Positions 57,957-64,000 of a stretch of 64,000 nucleotides of DNA are shown here, one piece after another. The DNA is from Neobacillus sp. FSL H8-0543. Lineage in GTDB: Bacteria; Bacillota; Bacilli; Bacillales; Cytobacillaceae. Under the pieces are notes generated by a model. It made no database searches, was not told where the DNA came from, and saw nothing but the letters and a program-made list of their open reading frames with translations. Position numbers and translations under genes: made by a program. The stretch spans positions 2,926,501-2,990,500 of the forward strand of contig NZ_CP151943.1 of the NCBI RefSeq assembly GCF_038592905.1. The letters run 5' to 3'. Numbering within the stretch: the first letter of the stretch is position 1; each line of letters starts with the position of its first letter.

Positions 57957-58714
57957 TTTCAGTCCAAGCGCTATCAAAATTTTATGGAAAAAAAACCGTT
58001 GTTAAGGATGTAACGATTGATATCCAGCCTCGGAAGATCACGAGTTTTATCGGACCAAACGGTGCTGGTAAATCGACGTTGCTTTCGATGGTAAGTCGTC
58101 TGCTTGATGCAGACACAGGGGAGGTACTCATTGACAAAACCGATGTGAAAAAGATGAAATCAAATGAGTTTGCGAAACGAATCTCAATTTTGAAGCAGTC
58201 CAATTACATGGATGTCCGTCTGTCCATCCGCGAGCTTGTTTCTTTCGGACGGTTTCCTTACTCGAAGGGGCGGTTAACCGAGGAGGACGAACGGATTGTC
58301 AATCAATCGCTGGAGTACATGCACTTAACCGAAATGCAGGATAGTTTTTTAGATGAGTTGTCAGGCGGACAGCGCCAGCGTGCATTTATTGCGATGGTTA
58401 TTGCTCAGGACACTGAGTATATATTGCTCGATGAACCATTGAATAATTTGGATATGAAGCACTCTGTCCAAATTATGAAAATACTACGCCGTCTTGTTGA
58501 TGAGCTAGGTAAAACAGTTGTCATTGTGCTTCACGATATAAATTTTGCATCTGTTTACTCTGATCGTATTGTTGCGATGAAGGATGGAATGGTTGTCAAA
58601 GATGGACCTACCGAAGAAATTATTCAATCAGATTCGCTAAAAGAAATTTATGATATGGATATTCCGATCCAGCAAATGGATGGCTGCCGTATCTGTGTAT
58701 ATTTTAGTTCATAA
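57953..58714 (+). CDS. yclP: Siderophore ABC ATPase (YclP/FpbP-like)
   Basis: 253 residues. Walker A GPNGAGKST (about 35-43), Q-loop in ISILKQ, signature LSGGQRQR (about 137-144), Walker B YILLDEPLNNLD and H-loop VLHDINFA. The type is the FepC/FhuC importer ATPase. Powers the YclN-YclO pore. RBS AAAGGAGAGGAAG lies in the end of yclO. Confidence 0.95.
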   Translation: MISVQALSKFYGKKTVVKDVTIDIQPRKITSFIGPNGAGKSTLLSMVSRLLDADTGEVLIDKTDVKKMKSNEFAKRISILKQSNYMDVRLSIRELVSFGRFPYSKGRLTEEDERIVNQSLEYMHLTEMQDSFLDELSGGQRQRAFIAMVIAQDTEYILLDEPLNNLDMKHSVQIMKILRRLVDELGKTVVIVLHDINFASVYSDRIVAMKDGMVVKDGPTEEIIQSDSLKEIYDMDIPIQQMDGCRICVYFSS

Positions 58715-58732
58715 TAAAGGAGAGATAATCAT

Positions 58733-59680
58733 ATGAAAAAGTGGAGCTTTCTAGCAGTTATTTTATCGGTATTTCTTGTATTAGCCGCTTGTGGAGCAAA
58801 GGAAGAAGAAAAGGCTTCTGGCACTAAAAGTGATGGGGAAGCAAAGGAAATGACAGTTAAGCATAAACATGGTGAGGCAGTTATAAAAGCAAATCCGGAA
58901 AAAATAGTTGTGTTTGACTTCGGAATCCTGGATACATTAGATGAACTTGGGATTGAGGTAACAGGTGTACCGCAAGCATCCATTCCAGCTTATTTGGAAA
59001 AATATGCAGACAAAAAATACACAAATGTTGGTAGTTTGAAAGAGCCTGATTTTGAAGCGATTCATGCAATGCAGCCGGATGTTATCTTTATTTCAACACG
59101 TCAAGCAGAATTATACGATCAATTTGAGGAGATTGCACCTACTGTATACATTGAACTGGACTATACAAAGTACATGACTTCTTTTGAAGAAAATATGAAC
59201 TTAATCGGTGATATCTTTGGTAAAAAGGCTGAAGTCACTACAGCTTTAGAGGATATCGAAGCGAATGTCGAGGAGTTAAATAAGAAGGCGTCTGCACTTA
59301 ACAAAAAAGGCTTAATCGTTTTGGCGAATGAAGGAAAAGTAAGTGCCTATGGACCAAGCTCCCGCTTCGGTATCATTCATGATGTATTTGGCTTTGGTGC
59401 TGCGGATGAGAAGATTGAAGTATCTACACATGGTCAAAGTATTTCATTCGAATATATTATGGAAACCAATCCAGACGTATTATTTGTTATTGACCGTAAC
59501 CAGGCGGTTGGCGGGGAAAGCGGCGCTGAGGAAACGATTGAAAATGAGTTAGTTCAAAAAACGACCGCATATAAGGAAGACAAGATAATCTACTTAAATC
59601 CTGACTCTTGGTATCTAAGTGGTGGCGGTTTAAAATCTGTGAAAATTATGGCTGAAGAAATTGAAGCATCAATAGAATAG
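58733..59680 (+). CDS. yclQ: Siderophore-binding lipoprotein (YclQ/FpbQ-like)
   Basis: 315 residues, ATG after AAAGGAGAGATAATCAT. Lipobox VLAACG (Cys about 21). Periplasmic-binding fold of helical-backbone class III: KIVVFDFGILDTLDELGIEVTG (split, about 60-82), MQPDVIFISTRQAELYDQF and the C-terminal DSWYLSGGGLKSVKIMAEEI. The DFGILDTLDELG part resembles catecholate binders such as YclQ for petrobactin. Fourth gene of the Fur-controlled operon. Confidence 0.94.
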   Translation: MKKWSFLAVILSVFLVLAACGAKEEEKASGTKSDGEAKEMTVKHKHGEAVIKANPEKIVVFDFGILDTLDELGIEVTGVPQASIPAYLEKYADKKYTNVGSLKEPDFEAIHAMQPDVIFISTRQAELYDQFEEIAPTVYIELDYTKYMTSFEENMNLIGDIFGKKAEVTTALEDIEANVEELNKKASALNKKGLIVLANEGKVSAYGPSSRFGIIHDVFGFGAADEKIEVSTHGQSISFEYIMETNPDVLFVIDRNQAVGGESGAEETIENELVQKTTAYKEDKIIYLNPDSWYLSGGGLKSVKIMAEEIEASIE

Positions 59681-59685
59681 TATGG

Positions 59686-59709
59686 GCCGGGCAAATTGCC
59701 TGGCTTTTT
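59686..59709 (+). terminator. Intrinsic terminator of yclNOPQ
   Basis: GCCGGGCAA (59686-59694) and TTGCCTGGC (59696-59704), then TTTTT. Confidence 0.85.
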
Positions 59710-59760
59710 AATTAATTGAAACAAGTCAGGATGTTTAAGAGGCAATAAGATAATATTTAA

Positions 59761-59796
59761 AAAGGCTGACACGAATTTTAATGTGTCAGCCTTTTA
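59761..59796. terminator. Terminator of the lipoprotein gene
   Basis: AAAGGCTGACAC (59761-59772) and GTGTCAGCCTTT (59783-59794), directly after the minus-strand stop codon; T-runs on both sides. Confidence 0.85.
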
Positions 59797-60282
59797 TTAT
59801 TTTTTTTCTATCTCTACGTCATGTTCCTTCGCTAACGCATTAAGTTTATCCAAGTACTCGTTAATATTCTCTCTTCCTTCGTCTAACATTAAATTGGCTT
59901 CATCTATCATACTTGCATCTTGATTATCAATGGCTTCTACGATTTTAACGAAGCCATTAAACTGTTGTTCGGCTCCTGAAAGGTAAATTTCATGTACCTC
60001 CCTAAGTTCTTCGGTTTCAATGTCTACCGATTCCAATTCATCGATAAACTTTGTGTAATCTGGAATGATTTCGTTCACTAATGCATCGTAGAGGGTTTGG
60101 TCGTCTTGGTAATTCCCCCCTGAAACACTTCCATATGTTGCTATCGCTTGGCTTTCAAGTTGAGCTGCTGTCGTTGTCTTTTCGTTAATATAATCTAGGA
60201 TGTCATCTTGAACGGGGTCATTAAAACAACCCGCTAAAAACAAAACACCAATACACAACAGTGCCAATATCGATTTTTTCAT
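59797..60282 (-). CDS. Small helical lipoprotein, unknown function
   Basis: 161 residues, ATG after TAGGGAGGGATTAG. Signal peptide with lipobox FLAGC (Cys 19). The mature part is acidic and helical, with a motif-free four-helix look (LESQAIATYGSVSGGN, then TKFIDELESVDIETEEL and GRENINEYLDKLNAL). Similar lipoproteins are common in Bacillus, usually of unknown role. Single gene, convergent with the ycl operon and divergent from the yerD-like gene. Confidence 0.8.
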   Translation of the reverse strand: MKKSILALLCIGVLFLAGCFNDPVQDDILDYINEKTTTAAQLESQAIATYGSVSGGNYQDDQTLYDALVNEIIPDYTKFIDELESVDIETEELREVHEIYLSGAEQQFNGFVKIVEAIDNQDASMIDEANLMLDEGRENINEYLDKLNALAKEHDVEIEKK

Positions 60283-60437
60283 CTAATCCCTCCCTAATGT
60301 AAAGTTTATGAACCATTGGAAGTCCACTATGTTTATCGAAAAATAAAAGCCCTGGTAGTTGGGTGACAGGGATTGTAATAACCCTTTTCTAACACACATA
60401 GGTATTAAAGATGACCAGATTGGTAGGGGGGATTTAG

Positions 60438-61994
60438 TTGGAAGTAACAATATTGATCATTCTTTTGGTCGTGTTTATTGTTGGACCACTTTGTTTTTTA
60501 CTATGGCTTTATTTTTTATCAAAAAAACCACAGCACTCGATTATTCGCGCCTATCCATTTATGGGGTGGATCCGTTATTTATTAGAACATATTGGGCCAG
60601 AGTTACGACAATATTGGTTTGATAATGATAATGCATCACAGCCTTTTTCACGTTCGGATTTCTTAGGTATTGTATTTGCGGCGAAATACAGGAGTGATCT
60701 AGTAAGCTTTGGCTCAAAGCGTGATTTTGATAAAGAAGGCTACTATATCGCAAATAGTATGTTTCCTCTCTTACTAGATGAATTACGTGTTGATAATAAG
60801 GAAAGGGTCGATGCAATGAAGTACAAAATTGACCACGAGGGGTTATTTACTAGACGTGAACGACTTGAAGGGGATCAGGTAACACGATGGTTATATCAAG
60901 AGGATGATGCCATCATTGTTGGTCCGGATAGGTCCGAGCCATGGAGACTACATGGACCTTTTGGAGCATCAGCCATTTCCTTTGGAGCAGTCGGTGAAAA
61001 TTATATTCTTTCTACAGGAAAAGGATGCAATATGGCAGGAGGGTCATGGATAAATACCGGTGAAGGGGGAATTGCACCAGAGCATTTAGAAAGCGGTGTG
61101 GAAGTGGTTGCCCAGATTGGCCCTGGATTATTTGGTTATCGGGATGAAGAAGGAAACTTTTCACTCGCTGAATACAAGTTAAAGGCAAAAGAACCGAATA
61201 TAAAAGCTTTTGAACTTAAATTCGGTCAGGGAGCCAAGATTCGCGGCGGGCACCTTGAAGGCTCTAAGGTCACGGAGAAGGTAGCGAGGATTCGGAAGGT
61301 GGAGGAGGGTAAAACCATCAATTCTCCTAATCGTTTTACCTTCCTGCGGAATGCAACGGAAACATTAGAGTTTGTAAAAATGCTGCAAGAAGAGGGTGGG
61401 AAGCCTGTAGGGATCAAGCTTGTTGTCGGCTACCATTCAAATCTGGATGTGTTTTTTAAGGAAATGAATAAACTTGAGATTTTTCCTGATTTTATTACCG
61501 TGGATGGTGGAGAAGGAGGGACAGGGGCTACCTATAAATCAATGGCCGATTCGATGGGGCTTCCACTTTACCCTGCGTTAATTATGCTCATTGATAAGGC
61601 TCGTGAGTTTGGCGTTCGAGACAAAATGAAGATTTTTGCCTCAGGTAAATTAATTTCAGCCGATAAAATTGCGATCGCACTTGCGATAGGGGCAGATGCA
61701 GTAAATTCTGCGCGAGGGTTTATGATTGCGAACGGCTGTATTATGGCAATGGAATGCCATACCGGCAAATGCCCTGCGGGAGTGACGACAACAGACCCGA
61801 AATATCAGGATGCCCTTGTACCAGACGAAAAGCAATGGCGGGTAATGAACTACATCATCAACGTAAGGCAAGGCTTATTTGCCCTCTCGGCAGCCTGCGG
61901 AATCGACACACCAAGCAAATTCAACAGAGAACACATCGTCTTTAAAGACAAAGAAGGAAAAGTCAAAAGGTTATCTGATATTTTCCCAGGTTGA
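60438..61994 (+). CDS. yerD: YerD-like FMN-binding glutamate synthase family protein
   Basis: 518 residues, TTG start after GTAGGGGGGATTTAG. N-terminal membrane helix (about 4-27), then a glutamate-synthase-type TIM barrel: GPFGASAISFGAVGENYI (split, about 173-190), GEGGIAPEHLESG (about 207-219), FGQGAKIRGGHLEGSKV, and TVDGGEGGTGATYKSMADS. The cluster cysteines CHTGKCPAGVTT match the 3Fe-4S site of GltB. It lacks the glutaminase domain and the amidotransferase, so it is not a full GltB. Its reaction is not established. Confidence 0.9.
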   Translation: MEVTILIILLVVFIVGPLCFLLWLYFLSKKPQHSIIRAYPFMGWIRYLLEHIGPELRQYWFDNDNASQPFSRSDFLGIVFAAKYRSDLVSFGSKRDFDKEGYYIANSMFPLLLDELRVDNKERVDAMKYKIDHEGLFTRRERLEGDQVTRWLYQEDDAIIVGPDRSEPWRLHGPFGASAISFGAVGENYILSTGKGCNMAGGSWINTGEGGIAPEHLESGVEVVAQIGPGLFGYRDEEGNFSLAEYKLKAKEPNIKAFELKFGQGAKIRGGHLEGSKVTEKVARIRKVEEGKTINSPNRFTFLRNATETLEFVKMLQEEGGKPVGIKLVVGYHSNLDVFFKEMNKLEIFPDFITVDGGEGGTGATYKSMADSMGLPLYPALIMLIDKAREFGVRDKMKIFASGKLISADKIAIALAIGADAVNSARGFMIANGCIMAMECHTGKCPAGVTTTDPKYQDALVPDEKQWRVMNYIINVRQGLFALSAACGIDTPSKFNREHIVFKDKEGKVKRLSDIFPG

Positions 61995-62016
61995 AAACCC
62001 TGGGTGACACACCCCT

Positions 62017-62073
62017 GGGTGACAGGCACCGCTCGTGGACAAAACGCCCTTTTGTCCGCCTGGGGTGGACAGT
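62017..62073. repeat. Interspersed GGGTGACAGGCACC repeat, copy 2 (plus orientation)
   Basis: 57 bp from GGGTGACAGGCACC to TGGGGTGGACAGT, with TTTTGTCC in the middle; same layout as the reverse complement of 38843-38900. A partial GGGTGACAC copy lies just before it at 62002. Both full copies are right after the stop codon region of a gene. The rest of the 297-bp gap before the next gene shows no further feature that I can support. Confidence 0.8.
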
Positions 62074-62291
62074 TTGTTTTGGCTGCCCTTATTTTTAGGA
62101 ATATTTAAGTTTCTTTTTCATAGATTAATCGTGTGTGATTTTTTATTAATTCTTTTGTCCTAGTACTGGGGAAAAGAAATTTCTAGTTTAGGTGAAAGGT
62201 AGGATGGTGTTTTAATTCTTTCGATAATAAAATAGTTTTACATAATAAAAATACATAGTTGTTTATAAAAATACATATTGGAGGTTAATGA

Positions 62292-64000
62292 ATGAAGAAG
62301 AAAAAAATTGCAGGTTTATTAGCTGTAAGTCTATTAACAACAGTTCCATGGACAGCAGGATTTGCGGAGTCGCCAAAATGGACAAACGTAAATGTATACG
62401 AGGAGCAGGATGGAAGCAAATTTAATAGTGAAAACTATGAATTTGTGAAATTCTCGCAAATCGGTACAAAGTTGAAAGCCATTGAGAAACAATCGAACCG
62501 TGTTAAAGTCGAAGTCCGTGGAACATCAGCGGATGGACATCCGCTTTATGTCGTAACGATTGCAGATCCAACGACTAAAGGAAAGTATGGGAAAATCCAA
62601 TCACTTAGAAAACAAATGTTTAAGAATCCAGGAAAGGCTCAGGATTGGATTGCTAACAATCCAGACTTCAAAGTCCCAATCATGATCAATGGTTCGATTC
62701 ATGGTACTGAATTTGTCGGAAGTGACGCTCTTCTTCAGCTTATAGAACGCTTTGCAACTGAAAATGACCAAGAGACGAAAAGTATATTAGAAAATAATAT
62801 CCTAATTTTCAACGTCGTGCAAAACCCTGATGGACGTGTTGATGCAACTCGATTTAACAGTGAAGGAATTGACTTGAATCGGGACTTTATCACTCAATCC
62901 CAACCAGAAACCCAAGAAACGGTTGAGCTTATTAAGGAATGGAATCCGATGGTGTTTCTTGATACCCATGGCTACGTGAAAAATTACGCACCAAACTTAC
63001 AAGGATTAATTGAACCATGTACGCCGCCACATAACCCTAACTATGAATACGATTTATATAATAAGTGGGCATATGGGCAAGCAGAAGCGATGGAAGCGGA
63101 GATTTTGGAGGATAAATCTAGCTACTCTGGTAATCTATATAAAAACATGAACGGTACTTATATTCCACAGCGAGATGATGCAGCAGGCTGGGATGATTAC
63201 CCACCAATTTTCACACCAATGTACGCGATGTACCATGGTGCGTACGGTCACACCTTAGAAGCGCCAACGAATGATTGGGATGGCGTCCGTTGGATGTATA
63301 ATGCGATAATGGGTGCCCTGAACTTTGCAACAGAAAACAAGCAAGACATGATTACTGACCAGATTGAAATGTTTAAACGCGGCATCAACTTTGACCATCC
63401 TTTCCATGATGAGGGCTTTTTTCCGAAAGCATATATTCTTCCAGTTGATGTGCAGGATCCAACCGTAACGAATAAGGCAGTCAATCACTTACTCAACAAT
63501 GATATTGAAGTGGTTGAGGCTACGCAAGCATTTAATGCGGATGGAAAAACCTACCCTAAAGGGACGTATCTTGTTCAAATCGACCAAGCAAAAGCTGGAT
63601 TAGCCAATACGATGCTTTGGGAGGGAGAGGACATCTCGAATGACACACCAGCTATGTACGATATTTCAGCTTGGAGCTTACCAGAGCTATGGGGCTTTGA
63701 AGCAGTAGCGACACAAACTTCCGTCGATGTTACTGCAAAAAAAGTAAACCAACTGAATGGTCAAGGCTCAGTTACAGGTAAAGGTCCATTCCTGATTCCA
63801 AACAGCTCCGTTAAAGCTATCAATCTAGTAAATACACTGCTACAGCAAGGAGTACCTGTAAAACGTGATTCAGAAGGAAATTACTACACCGAAGCAGCGG
63901 CTAATAAAATTTCTGCAGCTGTAAAAGTATCCGGTCTCCAAGTGGACACTATCGCAAAAGTACCAGCTGATGCAACAGTTTTACAAAATTTAAAAGTGGC
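62292..64000 (+). CDS. Secreted M14-family zinc carboxypeptidase (3' end outside window)
   Basis: 569 codons are visible and the frame is open to the window end. ATG after TTGGAGGTTAATGA. Signal peptide KKKIAGLLAVSLLTTVPWTAGFA. M14 zinc ligands: HGTEF (His and Glu, about 137-140) and a His in FLDTHGYV (about 225); substrate Arg/Asn region NSEGIDLNRDF (about 195-205) and the catalytic Glu probably in HTLEAPTN (about 320). After about 350 a second region with a glutamine-amidotransferase-like beta-strand pattern follows (VEVVEATQAF, KGPFLIPNSS), typical of Bacillus secreted M14 proteins. Extracellular peptide breakdown. Confidence 0.9.
   Translation, partial: MKKKKIAGLLAVSLLTTVPWTAGFAESPKWTNVNVYEEQDGSKFNSENYEFVKFSQIGTKLKAIEKQSNRVKVEVRGTSADGHPLYVVTIADPTTKGKYGKIQSLRKQMFKNPGKAQDWIANNPDFKVPIMINGSIHGTEFVGSDALLQLIERFATENDQETKSILENNILIFNVVQNPDGRVDATRFNSEGIDLNRDFITQSQPETQETVELIKEWNPMVFLDTHGYVKNYAPNLQGLIEPCTPPHNPNYEYDLYNKWAYGQAEAMEAEILEDKSSYSGNLYKNMNGTYIPQRDDAAGWDDYPPIFTPMYAMYHGAYGHTLEAPTNDWDGVRWMYNAIMGALNFATENKQDMITDQIEMFKRGINFDHPFHDEGFFPKAYILPVDVQDPTVTNKAVNHLLNNDIEVVEATQAFNADGKTYPKGTYLVQIDQAKAGLANTMLWEGEDISNDTPAMYDISAWSLPELWGFEAVATQTSVDVTAKKVNQLNGQGSVTGKGPFLIPNSSVKAINLVNTLLQQGVPVKRDSEGNYYTEAAANKISAAVKVSGLQVDTIAKVPADATVLQNLKV

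Noticed and set aside
1..64000. tRNA, rRNA, T-box or known riboswitch
   Set aside because: No tRNA cloverleaf, rRNA segment or T-box GGTGG sequence was recognised in the intergenic regions; detection by eye is limited.

Overview
The window reads as a chromosomal segment of a low-GC, Gram-positive, spore-former-type Bacillaceae (Bacillus/Neobacillus-like), inferred from strong AAGGAGG ribosome binding sites, frequent TTG/GTG starts, U-rich intrinsic terminators and many proteins resembling Bacillus subtilis ones by memory (Mrp antiporter, SdhCAB, YclNOPQ, BmrA, YerD, GlnKL, YugO). The gene content suggests a facultative anaerobe.

Layout. 1-6.0 kb: end of a bacterial microcompartment operon (PduS-like electron-transfer protein, PduT-like Fe-S shell protein, EutQ, extended BMC-H, CoA-acylating aldehyde dehydrogenase, PduL, two near-identical BMC-H proteins); the signature enzyme lies upstream of the window. 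6-8 kb: small membrane protein, short tyrosine recombinase, Usp-type protein. 8.2-14 kb: complete mrpABCDEFG Na+(K+)/H+ antiporter operon. 14-24.4 kb: SelO, a heterodimeric ABC exporter, a MITE-like element, a HEAT-repeat protein, a PucG-like aminotransferase, and a divergent XRE-TPR regulator/MFS pair with three evenly spaced 17-bp palindromes. 24.6-32.4 kb: DMT transporter, DegV, a P1B ATPase with an unusual CPG motif, glutathione peroxidase, small proteins, MFS efflux pump, YgbA-type protein. 32.5-36 kb: an orphan Fo-ATPase-like cassette (full-length a subunit, short b subunit, and a fusion protein with an AtpI/AtpZ-like membrane core) next to a K+ channel. 36-38.9 kb: aroK-aroD, a Crp/Fnr regulator and a His-rich membrane protein behind an FNR-type box. 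38.9-47.7 kb: GlnK/GlnL-like two-component system divergent from dcuA-aspA-sdhCAB, which looks like an aspartate-to-fumarate-to-succinate anaerobic respiration module with a TGTGA-N6-TCACA box upstream. 47.7-54 kb: DUF418, a MerR fragment without a standard start codon, VOC protein, AI-2E transporter, PadR, a papain-like YiiX protein and BmrA. 54-55.8 kb: truncated lipoprotein deacetylase, an array of four 52-bp hairpin repeats, and a peroxiredoxin with an in-frame TGA at its catalytic cysteine position. 56-59.7 kb: Fur-controlled yclNOPQ siderophore uptake operon. 59.8-64 kb: lipoprotein, YerD glutamate-synthase-like protein and a secreted M14 carboxypeptidase cut by the window end.

The strongest unexpected signal is at 55321-55794: on the minus strand a cysteine-free peroxiredoxin is read through a single TGA at the peroxidatic position, followed 11 nt later by an 8-bp hairpin with a GGA loop. 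That geometry matches the bacterial SECIS rule, so this is probably a selenoprotein that ordinary gene calling would split or call a pseudogene. Second is the orphan Fo-like a/b cassette without c-ring or F1 genes. Several short interspersed repeats (two MITE-like elements, two copies of a GGGTGACAGGCACC repeat, one of which carries the stop codon of a gene) are also present. No rRNA, tRNA or CRISPR array was seen.
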